Source of the DNA: an uncultured Alphaproteobacteria bacterium
GTDB lineage: Bacteria > Pseudomonadota > Alphaproteobacteria > HIMB59 > GCA-002718135
Reading direction: 5' to 3'
DNA: 39,455 nt
Assembly: GCA_902612805.1 (NCBI GenBank)
Contig: CACMEY010000009.1
Coordinates: forward strand, 1 to 39,455
The notes beneath the pieces are model-generated. The model searched no databases. It worked only from the letters and a program-made list of their open reading frames with translations, and was not told the origin of the DNA. Numbering within the stretch: position 1 is the stretch's first letter; each line of letters starts with the position of its first letter. A program made the position numbers and the translations under genes. Below, one piece after another: positions 22,717 through 31,115 of the stretch.

Positions 22717-22891
22717 TTATATTATCTTTATTCATTAAAATTGGCCTTCCATCATGTGCAGTATTTAATGGATAATAATCACCATTATATTTAACACATA
22801 ATGTTAAACCATTTCTTTTTTCTTTACCTAAATTTACCTCTAAATCTACTATTACTAGTTCAGTTTTTTCTAAAACTTTAATAATTTTCAT
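22706..22891 (-). CDS. Small conserved-looking protein of unknown function, 61 residues
   Basis: I do not recognise this family. The 61-residue cytosolic product reads like a small beta-rich domain: M-K-I-I-K-V-L-E-K-T-E-L-V-I-V-D-L-E-V, a basic turn (G-K-E-K-R-N-G), L-C-V-K-Y-N-G-D-Y-Y-P-L, and a short tail. The main support for a real gene is a strong ribosome site (AAAGGA) 6 bases before the ATG, which few genes here have, and balanced codon use. It diverges from the TupA-like gene over 60 bases and converges on DUF3147 with an 11-base overlap. No membrane span, signal peptide or metal motif is seen. Confidence 0.6.
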   Translation of the reverse strand: MKIIKVLEKTELVIVDLEVNLGKEKRNGLTLCVKYNGDYYPLNTAHDGRPILMNKDNIIKN

Positions 22892-22951
22892 AACTATCCT
22901 TTCAAAATATATAAATATATTTAGTAATTACTATAAGATGTATCAAGTTTT

Positions 22952-23746
22952 ATGATTAGAGTTTTACTTATATTTATTTTAATATTCTTGATTAAGAATG
23001 CTCTAGCTAATGATAAACATATAACTATAGCAAGCACAACTTCTACACACGATACGGGTTTATTAGAATATATTAACAAAGAATTTGAAAAAGAATATAA
23101 AATAAAAGTCAGATCATTATCTCTTGGAACAGGTCAGGCAATTAAAGTTGCAATGGATGGAAATGTTGAAATTTTATTAGTTCATCATAAAAAATCAGAG
23201 CTAGAATTTATGAATAAGGGATATGGCACCCTAAGATATGATTTGATGTATAATGATTTTGTCTTGATAGGACCAAAAAAAGATAACAAAACATGCTCTT
23301 CAATTGAAAATAAAATGATTGAAATAAAAAAATCAAAATTATTATTTGTATCAAGAGGTGATGAAAGTGGAACACACAAAAAGGAGAAAGAGCTTTGGGA
23401 ATTATCAAATATAAATATACCATTTAAAGAAAATTGGTATCTAAGTGTTGGTCAGGGAATGGGCTCAACATTATTAATAGCTAATCAAAAGAATGCGTAC
23501 ACTCTTAGTGATCGTAGTACTTGGATTGCTTTTAATAAAAAAGAAAATCTACAAATTGTCTGTGAAAATTTACCACCATTATTTAATCAATATGGGATAA
23601 TTTTAGTAAGTAATAAGATAAATAATAATTTAAATATTGAAGAGGCTAAAAAATATATTGATTGGATTACATCAGAAGAAGTAAAAAAATTGATTAATAA
23701 TTATCGAGTAAATGGAAAACAATTATTTTTCTTTAATCATAATTAG
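22952..23746 (+). CDS. TupA-like tungstate/molybdate-binding protein
   Basis: A 264-residue periplasmic solute-binding protein with a Sec signal peptide (hydrophobic residues about 4-17, cleavage after A-L-A). The mature start I-T-I-A-S-T-T-S-T-H-D-T-G-L-L and then G-T-G-Q-A-I-K-V-A are TupA hallmarks; the T-T-S-T and G-T-G loops bind the oxyanion. S-R-G-D-E-S-G-T-H-K-K-E (about 134-145) provides the second oxyanion-binding segment. Length matches TupA. The usual TupB permease and TupC ATPase are not in the window, so the gene is an orphan here. It could feed a transporter elsewhere or act as a sensor. Tungsten versus molybdenum choice cannot be read from sequence. Confidence 0.85.
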   Translation: MIRVLLIFILIFLIKNALANDKHITIASTTSTHDTGLLEYINKEFEKEYKIKVRSLSLGTGQAIKVAMDGNVEILLVHHKKSELEFMNKGYGTLRYDLMYNDFVLIGPKKDNKTCSSIENKMIEIKKSKLLFVSRGDESGTHKKEKELWELSNINIPFKENWYLSVGQGMGSTLLIANQKNAYTLSDRSTWIAFNKKENLQIVCENLPPLFNQYGIILVSNKINNNLNIEEAKKYIDWITSEEVKKLINNYRVNGKQLFFFNHN

Positions 23747-24525
23747 TTAATTCTACCAAAAAATGTTAATCTTGCATTTTCTGAAAGCATTGTGCCTTCT
23801 TCTTCATTATAATTAAGTGTTACTAATATTCTTGGTTTTTTAGACTCTACTGGTGTTACACGATGCAAATAATTTCTACCATAAAATAATATAAGAGTAC
23901 CGGCATCAACATCTGCTTTTTGTGGTAAAATTTTTCTATCTAAAATATCTTTAATATATGATTTATCGATATAGTTTTCAGAAAAATTTCTACCTTTACT
24001 AACATATTCAAATTCACCACCTTTATCTGATGATTGTATCATTAAAGTGATAGCAAATGATGCATTATCAAAATGCCATCCTAGCTGTTGTGATTTTTGA
24101 TAATAATTATAATTTATGGAAGATAAGGTATCACTGTATGGATAAATATCTTTTAAATTTAAGACACCTTTTAAAAAATTTTTAAAAATATTTGATTGAT
24201 ATAAAATATTTAATTTTGATTGCTGATTTAACAGATCATGAGGGACACAACCTTTATCACTAACGACTTCTCTATTTAAAGGATCATTCAAGTCACTTAA
24301 TTTATCTTGTTTATTAAGTAAGATAGTATGATTTTGAGAACAATAGAAAGCTTGATTTTGTAATCCATGTGCTTCAGTAATTAATTCACTTAAGCAGTCA
24401 TTTGTTAAAAAATCATTTAATATTAGTATAGAATTTTTTTTAATTTCATCATTGCAATATTGTATATATTCATCGCTATCTATTGGATGTTTTGACTGAT
24501 TAACTATATCAATTATGGTATTCAT
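23743..24525 (-). CDS. 2OG-Fe(II) oxygenase, BesD/HalD-like fold with intact HxD
   Basis: A 260-residue iron/2-oxoglutarate-dependent oxygenase. The facial triad is His151-Asp153 (L-G-W-H-F-D-N-A-S-F) and His221 (N-Y-L-H-R-V-T-P-V). Arg232 is placed to hold 2-oxoglutarate. The context G-W-H-F-D-N-A, then G-G-E-F-E-Y-V and F-Y-G-R-N-Y-L-H-R-V-T-P-V, resembles the BesD/HalD group that chlorinates free amino acids. Halogenases of that group have Gly in place of the Asp, but this protein keeps Asp153, so hydroxylation is expected. Lysine or another free amino acid is a possible substrate by analogy. It ends overlapping the TupA-like gene by 4 bases. Confidence 0.78.
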   Translation of the reverse strand: MNTIIDIVNQSKHPIDSDEYIQYCNDEIKKNSILILNDFLTNDCLSELITEAHGLQNQAFYCSQNHTILLNKQDKLSDLNDPLNREVVSDKGCVPHDLLNQQSKLNILYQSNIFKNFLKGVLNLKDIYPYSDTLSSINYNYYQKSQQLGWHFDNASFAITLMIQSSDKGGEFEYVSKGRNFSENYIDKSYIKDILDRKILPQKADVDAGTLILFYGRNYLHRVTPVESKKPRILVTLNYNEEEGTMLSENARLTFFGRIN

Positions 24526-24595
24526 TACAGACTTAATACTTATATACTAAAGTTGTAGATGTTAAATTTAAAAAATTTATATATATTTATTCAAT

Positions 24596-25984
24596 ATGGT
24601 TTGGAATTTTCAAGATAGTTATACGAAACTACCTAGTATTTTTTATAGTAAAGTTAATCCTGAAAATTTTAGTAATAAAAAATTAGTTTTGTTTAATAGT
24701 GATCTTGCAAGGGACTTAGATTTAGATTTTAGTAAATATGATGATGATGAAAAGTGTAATATTCTTTTGGGAAAAAATAAATTAAATAAAAATTTCTTTT
24801 CTCAAGCTTATGCTGGACATCAATTTGGAAATTTTACAATTTTAGGCGATGGTAGAGCAGTAATTATTGGTGAACACATTACTAATAATAAACAAAGGGT
24901 AGATATACAGTTAAAAGGATCGGGACAGACACCCTACTCTAGAAATGGAGACGGAAAGGCTGCATTAGGTCCAATGATAAGGGAATACATATTGAGTGAA
25001 GCTATGCATAATCTTGGCATATCATCAACCAGAGCACTAGCTGTTATTACTACAGGTGAAAATGTATTGCGTGATAGATTAGAGCCTGGTGCAATTTTAA
25101 TTAGAGTTGCAAAATCGCATATTAGAGTGGGAACTTTTCAATTTGGAAGCCTTTTAAAAAATACAGAGGAATTTCAAAACTTTATATCTTATACAATTTC
25201 AAGGCTGTATCCTGATATAAATAATAATAATGATAAATATTTAAAATTTTATGAGACAATCTGTGATTTACAAATTAAGTTAGTCGTAGATTGGATGAGA
25301 GTTGGTTTTATTCATGGCGTTATGAATACCGATAATATGTCTTTATCTGGTGAAACTATAGATTATGGTCCAGCAGCATATTTGGATGAATATAATCCAA
25401 AAAAAGTTTTTAGCTCAATTGATAAAATGGGAAGATATTCTTTTGAAAATCAATCAAAAATAACGTTGTGGAATTTAGCAAGATTTGCTGAAACTTTTCT
25501 TCATTTAATTGATTCAAATGAAAAAACAGCAATTAAAAAAATCGAAGATATATTAAATAAATATAAAAAATTGTTTGATAAATCTTGGTTAACAATGATG
25601 TCTATGAAATTAAATTTAGATACGAATAATAATAACGATGAAATTGTTAAAGAATTTTTAGATTTGATGCATATTTATAAACTTGATTATACAAATACAT
25701 TTTTAGATTTAGAAAATAATACTCTTGATAAAAAAATTTTTAAAAATTGGGAAGAAAAATATAAAAATAATAAAGTAAGAAAATTTAAAAATATTAATCC
25801 TCAAATTATACCTAGAAATCATATTATTGAAGAAATAATTAATGAAGTGTACAGTAATAATTACAGTCAATTATATGAATTTGAAAAATTACTAAAAAAT
25901 CCTTATGAGAAAATAGATAATAAAAAATATATTGCCCCACCTCTTGAAAGTGAAAAAGTATTTGAAACTTTTTGTGGTACTTAA
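24596..25984 (+). CDS. selO: Protein adenylyltransferase SelO (YdiU)
   Basis: A 462-residue pseudokinase-fold enzyme that transfers AMP to Ser/Thr/Tyr of target proteins, linked to redox stress in E. coli. Conserved segments in order: Y-A-G-H-Q-F-G (about 76-82), L-G-D-G-R-A, Q-L-K-G-S-G-Q-T-P-Y-S-R, G-D-G-K-A-A-L-G-P-M-I-R-E-Y, then H-G-V-M-N-T-D-N-M-S and D-Y-G-P-A-A-Y-L-D. These supply the flipped-ATP-binding and metal-binding residues. The C-terminus E-T-F-C-G-T has Cys as the third-last residue, the position held by selenocysteine in some eukaryotic SelO and by Cys in bacteria. The length is near normal (478 in E. coli). It converges on the M81 gene with zero bases between stops. Confidence 0.93.
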   Translation: MVWNFQDSYTKLPSIFYSKVNPENFSNKKLVLFNSDLARDLDLDFSKYDDDEKCNILLGKNKLNKNFFSQAYAGHQFGNFTILGDGRAVIIGEHITNNKQRVDIQLKGSGQTPYSRNGDGKAALGPMIREYILSEAMHNLGISSTRALAVITTGENVLRDRLEPGAILIRVAKSHIRVGTFQFGSLLKNTEEFQNFISYTISRLYPDINNNNDKYLKFYETICDLQIKLVVDWMRVGFIHGVMNTDNMSLSGETIDYGPAAYLDEYNPKKVFSSIDKMGRYSFENQSKITLWNLARFAETFLHLIDSNEKTAIKKIEDILNKYKKLFDKSWLTMMSMKLNLDTNNNNDEIVKEFLDLMHIYKLDYTNTFLDLENNTLDKKIFKNWEEKYKNNKVRKFKNINPQIIPRNHIIEEIINEVYSNNYSQLYEFEKLLKNPYEKIDNKKYIAPPLESEKVFETFCGT

Positions 25985-27361
25985 TTAAATAGCTATATTG
26001 TATCTAAAATTTTTTTGAAAAGGATAAATTGGTTTTTCCCTAAATAAATTTTTAATTCTTTTAAAATCTTGGGTAACAAATCCATCTGTTAAAATCATAA
26101 AATTATCTGCTTTAAGTTTTTTAAGTTCTGGTGAAAGATATCCTGATTTTACAATCAATATTTTATATTTTTTTAAATATATATTTAATTCTCTAAAATC
26201 ACTTAGATAATGAAAAGGTTTTCTGTATTTAGTAAAAATTACTGTATTATTATTTGAGATTACAATCGCATTATCATTTTTTAGATAAAATTTATCAATT
26301 GAAATAGAAATTTTCTTTTTTGAGATACGATCTTTTATGACAATTTTGTTTTTTTTATTTTTTAACTCTCTAAAAATTTCTTCATTATAAATTCCTGCAA
26401 ATAGTGTGTTCTCTATCTTGTTTTTAAATACGTGCTCTAATACATCTATTCTACTACCTACTCCTCCAGCTGTTGGATTGTCTCCGCTATCGGCTAAAAT
26501 TGTAAATCTTTTTTTATTAACTACATTAAAAATCTTATTTAACTTATAAGATTTCATATCATAAACTAAATTAAACCTATTATTCCAATAACTTAGTGCT
26601 ATTTTCTTACAAATTCTTTTACCGATATTAACATCTGTACAATTTACAATTGCAGAAGCTGTTGCCCTCTTAGTATCAGCCCAAACATATCCTATAAGTA
26701 AATTACAATCATTAATCCCATTCAATTTATTAAAAATATTAAGATTTTTATAAATTTTTTTACATGGCTCAACTATTGTAGATGACATTTCGCCAGAAAC
26801 TAAAACTGGTATTTTTTCCCAAATAATATGATTTTTTTTATTTTTTAATATTCCATCAATTAACATTTTCAATGCCCTTGAATAAGTTTGCTTAACGTCG
26901 ATATGTGGAGCTGTTTTATATGCTGCAAAATAATCGATATTTTTTATAATTGAATCAGTCATCTGCCCGTGAAGATCATAAGATAATGATATTTTACAGT
27001 TTTTAGATACTTTAGAGCGAATTTTTTTAATAAAAAAACCTTCGGGATCACTAATACCTTTGACATACATAGCACCATGCATGATTAGCAAAATACCATC
27101 AACAGATTTTGATTTTATTAAATCATTTGTGATATTGTTAATTGTTTTTATAAAAAATTTTTTATCTACAGGCCCGCCAGGTAAACTTCTATAAAATTTA
27201 TTTGGTACAAATGTTATATTATTATGTTTTGAATATGGAAAATTTATATATTTTAAAAGTTTTTTTCCACTTAAAACTTCAAAATCTTTTTTATTTTGTA
27301 TTAATGTTGAATAAGAGCAGCATTCAGTACTAATACCGCAAATAAAAATTTTTTTTTTCAT
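25985..27361 (-). CDS. M81-family metallopeptidase (MlrC-like)
   Basis: A 458-residue cytosolic member of the M81/MlrC family, named for linear microcystin peptidase but common in bacteria without that role. Metal-site segments are visible: G-I-S-T-E-C-C-S-Y-S (residues about 9-18), M-H-G-A-M, Y-D-L-H-G-Q-M (Asp and His ligands) and A-Y-K-T-A-P-H-I-D-V-K-Q-T. The C-terminal half has L-A-D-S-G-D-N-P-T-A-G-G, the other family hallmark. Length is at the short end of normal. It is last in the long minus-strand run, 4 bases after phhB. Native substrates are probably small amides or peptides; I assign none. Confidence 0.88.
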   Translation of the reverse strand: MKKKIFICGISTECCSYSTLIQNKKDFEVLSGKKLLKYINFPYSKHNNITFVPNKFYRSLPGGPVDKKFFIKTINNITNDLIKSKSVDGILLIMHGAMYVKGISDPEGFFIKKIRSKVSKNCKISLSYDLHGQMTDSIIKNIDYFAAYKTAPHIDVKQTYSRALKMLIDGILKNKKNHIIWEKIPVLVSGEMSSTIVEPCKKIYKNLNIFNKLNGINDCNLLIGYVWADTKRATASAIVNCTDVNIGKRICKKIALSYWNNRFNLVYDMKSYKLNKIFNVVNKKRFTILADSGDNPTAGGVGSRIDVLEHVFKNKIENTLFAGIYNEEIFRELKNKKNKIVIKDRISKKKISISIDKFYLKNDNAIVISNNNTVIFTKYRKPFHYLSDFRELNIYLKKYKILIVKSGYLSPELKKLKADNFMILTDGFVTQDFKRIKNLFREKPIYPFQKNFRYNIAI

Positions 27362-27365
27362 TAAA

Positions 27366-27701
27366 TTAACTTTTAATTAAATCAATTTTGGAAGCTAATA
27401 TAAAATCATTAACTGATAATCCCTCTATTGCGTGAGTGTGGACCATAACTAAACAATAACCCCATCCTATTGATATATCGGGATGATGACCTTCTTTTTC
27501 TGCTACTTCTCCTACTTCATTTGCAAATGATATAGCTTTTTTAAAATTGCTAAATTTAAATTTTTTGAAAATCATTTCTTGATTGTCATTCACTGACCAT
27601 TCGTTAAGTTCAGATAAAAATTTACTAATTTCTTGATAATCTAATTTAGGAGTGTTTCCATTGCATGGTTCACACTTTCCTGAAGATAAAGGTTTATTCA
27701 T
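27366..27701 (-). CDS. phhB: Pterin-4a-carbinolamine dehydratase
   Basis: A 111-residue enzyme that dehydrates 4a-hydroxytetrahydropterin, recycling the cofactor of aromatic amino-acid hydroxylases; it is also a moonlighting protein in some bacteria. The catalytic histidines are in E-G-H-H-P-D-I and H-T-H-A-I-E-G-L. The N-terminal C-E-P-C is typical. I use the ATG at 27701: it has an AAGGTG ribosome site 9 bases upstream, whereas the in-frame GTG at 27713 has none. The start overlaps the SMP-30 stop region by 8 bases. No phenylalanine hydroxylase is in the window, so its partner is unknown. Confidence 0.93.
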   Translation of the reverse strand: MNKPLSSGKCEPCNGNTPKLDYQEISKFLSELNEWSVNDNQEMIFKKFKFSNFKKAISFANEVGEVAEKEGHHPDISIGWGYCLVMVHTHAIEGLSVNDFILASKIDLIKS

Positions 27702-28647
27702 AAAATCTGGCACCTTGTTGATTTAATTCAATTGAATATAAACTAGTTGTAGCTGTTATGAACAAGATATTTCCTTCCACTCCTCCAAATTCTAAATTTG
27801 ATACTAATTCAGGGATTATAAGTTGCCCAATTAATTCGTTTTGAGGATTAAAACATTTAATTGCTTTTCCTGCACTTGTCCAAACATTACCATCTTTATC
27901 ACATCTAAAACCATCGGAGAAAAAGGGTTTAAAATCATAAATTAATTTTCTGTTAATGGGTAATCCGTCTACCATATCATAAACATACAAATGTTTGATA
28001 TTTTCTCCAGTATCTGCAACATATAGTTTTTTTTCGTCTGGAGAAATGGCAATTCCATTTGGTCTATCAAGGTCGTCAATCATAACTTTTAAAGTATTTA
28101 GTTTAGGATCAAAAGAAAACACATTACAGCCACCATATTCTTGCTCACCAGGATATCCCTCATAATCTGATAGAATACCATAAGGTGGATCTGTAAACCA
28201 AATTGTATCATCCGATTTAACAAATAGGTCATTTGGAGAGTTAAGTTTCTTACCATTATAACTATCAACTAAGACTTCTACTTCTAAATTATCATTAGTT
28301 TTATAGATACATCTTCCTCCATGAGAACAAGAAATTACATTCTCTTCTTTATCAATAGTATTTCCATTGCAATAGTTAGAGGGATTTTTATATTCAGATA
28401 CTATATCATTTGTTAACTTTAGCATCCTGTTATTTGGTATATCGCTCCAGACTAATGTATCTAAATGAGGAATATAAGCTGGACCTTCTCCCCATAACAT
28501 TCCAGAAAAAACTTTTTTAACTTCAGCAGACTTTACATAGTTATTGAATTGATCAGTATTTTCTACATGTTCATTATATTTATTTTTGTAAGCATAACTT
28601 GGATTTCTTGGATCTAAATCGGCAGGTAACAACTTTTTATCTGACAT
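27694..28647 (-). CDS. SMP-30/gluconolactonase-family protein
   Basis: A 317-residue six-bladed beta-propeller lactonase of the SMP-30/gluconolactonase/LRE family, expected to hydrolyse sugar lactones using a single divalent metal. Diagnostic segments are G-E-G-P-A-Y-I (Glu metal ligand), L-N-S-P-N-D-L-F-V (Asn/Asp ligand), R-P-N-G-I-A-I-S-P-D-E-K-K-L-Y-V-A-D-T-G and S-D-G-F-R-C-D-K-D-G-N-V-W (Asp ligand). There is no signal peptide, so the enzyme is cytosolic. It is one base from the HIBADH-like gene, and the two could act on one sugar-acid route. The exact lactone is not readable. Confidence 0.88.
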   Translation of the reverse strand: MSDKKLLPADLDPRNPSYAYKNKYNEHVENTDQFNNYVKSAEVKKVFSGMLWGEGPAYIPHLDTLVWSDIPNNRMLKLTNDIVSEYKNPSNYCNGNTIDKEENVISCSHGGRCIYKTNDNLEVEVLVDSYNGKKLNSPNDLFVKSDDTIWFTDPPYGILSDYEGYPGEQEYGGCNVFSFDPKLNTLKVMIDDLDRPNGIAISPDEKKLYVADTGENIKHLYVYDMVDGLPINRKLIYDFKPFFSDGFRCDKDGNVWTSAGKAIKCFNPQNELIGQLIIPELVSNLEFGGVEGNILFITATTSLYSIELNQQGARFYE

Positions 28648-28648
28648 A

Positions 28649-29584
28649 TTATACTTCTACACCTTTTTGTTTTTTTTGTTTATCAATTAATTGTTTTGGG
28701 AAATTTTTTGCCCTTAATTTAATTTTTGCATCTTTTTCAATTAATTTAATAATACTAGTACTAAATGATCTTTCACCTAAAATTTTCATACCAAGTTTAA
28801 ATTTTTTACTTAGATAATTTCCCAGATCTAATTTTATGTTTTTTCCAAGTTTATTAAAAAGATTTATATCTTTATTGACTAGATCCATTGTAAATCCAAC
28901 ATCATAACTGCCTCCAAGTATGACCTTTGTTTCAGTTTCATTTACAAAACTATTCCCAGAGCTTATTTTTATCGCTTTATACGTTAAACCTAAGTCAATT
29001 TTATTTTTTTTTGCAACACTCAAAGCCTCACCTATACCTACTAAATGTAATGATGCTAAATAATTTGTAATAACTTTTAATATTGAGGCATTTCCAATTT
29101 TTCCACAATATAAAATTTCATGACCAAGCAATGATAAAATTGGGAAACATTTTTTGAAAGTTGATTTTTTGCCTGCAGCTAAAATAGATATATTCCCTGA
29201 TTTAGCTCTATGTTCTCCTCCAGTAATTGGACATTCTAATACTTTCCCACCTTTAGTAGTTACTTTTTTGGATAAACTTATCATATCGTTTTTATCTGTA
29301 GTACTCATCTCAATCCAGATATGTTTTTTAGTTAAATATTTTAATATGGTTTTTAAAACTTTGCTTACCGCTTTTGGTGAAGGTAAACAGGTTATTATAA
29401 TATCACTCTTTTCAGTTAATTCTTTTAAGGTTTTACAAGGCTTGTTTTTTAGATATTTTAATCTTGAATAAGATTGATTATTTTTATCAAAAACAAATAC
29501 ATTATTATTTGATTTTAATAAATTATTTGCAAGGTTTGAGCCAACATTTCCAATCCCTATGAAACCAATACTTTCCAATCTCAT
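28649..29584 (-). CDS. 3-hydroxyisobutyrate-dehydrogenase-like NAD(P) oxidoreductase
   Basis: A 311-residue beta-hydroxyacid dehydrogenase. The N-terminal cofactor motif is F-I-G-I-G-N-V-G-S-N-L-A-N-N-L. The acidic residue in F-V-F-D-K-N favours NAD. The substrate-binding segment is C-P-I-T-G-G-E-H-R-A-K-S-G (usually D-A-P-V-S-G-G), and the catalytic Lys lies in L-K-V-I-T-N-Y-L-A-S-L-H. The C-terminal region is longer and more basic than in MmsB-type enzymes (ends K-Q-K-K-Q-K-G-V-E-V). Substrates could be tartronate semialdehyde, 3-hydroxyisobutyrate or a related acid. It overlaps the MBL hydrolase by 4 bases. Confidence 0.85.
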   Translation of the reverse strand: MRLESIGFIGIGNVGSNLANNLLKSNNNVFVFDKNNQSYSRLKYLKNKPCKTLKELTEKSDIIITCLPSPKAVSKVLKTILKYLTKKHIWIEMSTTDKNDMISLSKKVTTKGGKVLECPITGGEHRAKSGNISILAAGKKSTFKKCFPILSLLGHEILYCGKIGNASILKVITNYLASLHLVGIGEALSVAKKNKIDLGLTYKAIKISSGNSFVNETETKVILGGSYDVGFTMDLVNKDINLFNKLGKNIKLDLGNYLSKKFKLGMKILGERSFSTSIIKLIEKDAKIKLRAKNFPKQLIDKQKKQKGVEV

Positions 29585-30333
29585 ATATTAATAGTCATGC
29601 CATCATATCCAGGTACAACGTTTGTCGGACATTTATCTTTGAGCTTTTTTTCATCAAGAAGCGCTGTCATATGAGTAAACACTGTTTTTTTTGGTTTAAT
29701 ATAATTTATAAATTCCATAACTTGTTCAAATCCTGCATGTGCTGGATGAGGATCTTCTCTTAATAAGCCCACAATCCATAAGTCTAAATTTTTTAATTTA
29801 TCAATATCCTCATTATAAAATTTTTTTAAATCAGTAGAATAAGCAAATTTTCCAAATTTGTAAGTTTGAACATCTATAGATCCATGATTATGTTTAAACG
29901 TTTCTATGTTAGTTCCATTAATGGAAAAATTGTTTTCTAAGTTTTCAATTTTCATAAATGGTAAGTAATCTTTTTCGCCTTTAAATATATATTTATAAAA
30001 AATTTCCATTTTAGATTTCATTTCTTTTGGCATGAAGGCAGGTATAATTTTTTGATTTATTAGAGACATTGCACGCATATCAGGTAAACCAGATGTATGA
30101 TCTGAGTGTTCGTGTGTGTACAAAACTGCATCTATATTTGTGCATTGAATATTATAGAGTTGTTGTCGTAAATCTGGACTAGTATCAATTAATATATTGT
30201 TATTATTATCTTCTATAAGGACTGATGATCTAGTCCTAAAATTTCTTTTATTATTAAGATCAATATTACCATGTCTATTCCATGCTAAAGGTGATCCAAA
30301 AGATCCTCCACAGCCTAAAATTGTTATTTTCAT
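29581..30333 (-). CDS. MBL-fold metallohydrolase (PhnP-like, COG1235)
   Basis: A 250-residue metallo-beta-lactamase-fold hydrolase. The zinc motif is H-x-H-x-D-H in Y-T-H-E-H-S-D-H-T-S-G (about residues 72-82). It starts with the glycine-rich G-C-G-G-S-F-G-S-P, as in the PhnP/COG1235 cyclic phosphodiesterase group. The distal His ligands appear in K-H-N-H-G-S and F-T-H-M-T-A. In Alphaproteobacteria this gene routinely follows tatD, as here (start overlaps the tatD stop by 1 base), so it is a conserved housekeeping neighbour. A nucleic-acid or nucleotide phosphodiester substrate is probable but not proven. Confidence 0.87.
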   Translation of the reverse strand: MKITILGCGGSFGSPLAWNRHGNIDLNNKRNFRTRSSVLIEDNNNNILIDTSPDLRQQLYNIQCTNIDAVLYTHEHSDHTSGLPDMRAMSLINQKIIPAFMPKEMKSKMEIFYKYIFKGEKDYLPFMKIENLENNFSINGTNIETFKHNHGSIDVQTYKFGKFAYSTDLKKFYNEDIDKLKNLDLWIVGLLREDPHPAHAGFEQVMEFINYIKPKKTVFTHMTALLDEKKLKDKCPTNVVPGYDGMTINI

Positions 30334-31115
30334 TACAGATAATTATCTCTTTTAGCTTTCGTAAACAAATTAAAAAAATTATTATCAGTGATTTTTTCGA
30401 ATTCTTCTAAGGATAATTTAAAAAAATTTGCCAAATATTCAGCTGTGTATTTTACAAAAGATGGCTCATTAACTTTACCTCTCATTGGTTCGGGCGCTAA
30501 AAAAGGACTATCAGTTTCTATAAGTATAGAATCTAAAGGAGCGTCCTTAATTATATCTCTTAAATTTGATGCATTTTTAAATGTTATTATTCCAGAAATA
30601 GAAATGTAGTAGTTATTTTCTAAACAAAAATTTAATAATTTATTTGAACCAGTGAAACAGTGAAAAATTAGTTTTAAATTATTTGATTTATAATTTTTTA
30701 AAATATCTACAATTTCTTTTTCAGAATTTCTCTGATGTATGATTAATGGTAATGAATGTTTTATTGAAGCTTCAATATGGGTTTCAAATACTTGTGTTTG
30801 TTCTTTGAGGTGGTTTTGGCTATGATATAAATCAATACCTGTCTCTCCTATTCCTATAACTTTTTCATTTTTACAAGCAATATCAAAATTTTGTAATTGA
30901 ATTTGATTAAATGTATCAACCTTATCAGGATGAAGACCATATGAAAGATAAACAGAGTTATAGTTTTTTATTAAATTAAGATGGTCTTCAAAGTCTTCAG
31001 GATCAGTATTTATTGATAATATTGAAGTTATATTATTTAGTTTTGAATTATTAATAATATTATGAAAATTTTCTGCTAATTCATTAAAATTGAGGTGACA
31101 ATGTGAGTCAATCAT
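30333..31115 (-). CDS. tatD: TatD-family metal-dependent DNase
   Basis: A 260-residue TIM-barrel hydrolase of the TatD/YcfH family, with 3'-5' exonuclease activity in studied members. Metal ligands: D-S-H-C-H-L at residues 3-8; G-I-G-E-T-G-I-D-L-Y at about 93-102; H-Q-R near 128; H-C-F-T-G at about 152; and E-T-D-S-P-F-L-A-P at about 201. Length is normal. It overlaps metG by 8 bases and the MBL gene by one, placing it in the core block holB-metG-tatD-MBL. Confidence 0.93.
   Translation of the reverse strand: MIDSHCHLNFNELAENFHNIINNSKLNNITSILSINTDPEDFEDHLNLIKNYNSVYLSYGLHPDKVDTFNQIQLQNFDIACKNEKVIGIGETGIDLYHSQNHLKEQTQVFETHIEASIKHSLPLIIHQRNSEKEIVDILKNYKSNNLKLIFHCFTGSNKLLNFCLENNYYISISGIITFKNASNLRDIIKDAPLDSILIETDSPFLAPEPMRGKVNEPSFVKYTAEYLANFFKLSLEEFEKITDNNFFNLFTKAKRDNYL

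Noticed and set aside
23185..23423. Minus-strand frames opposite the TupA-like gene
   Set aside because: Two overlapping antisense frames inside a gene with clear family motifs; no ribosome site or recognisable content.
28599..29471. Plus-strand frames opposite the HIBADH-like and SMP-30 genes
   Set aside because: Antisense shadows of genes with complete motifs; composition is typical of reverse-read Lys/Asn-rich sequence.
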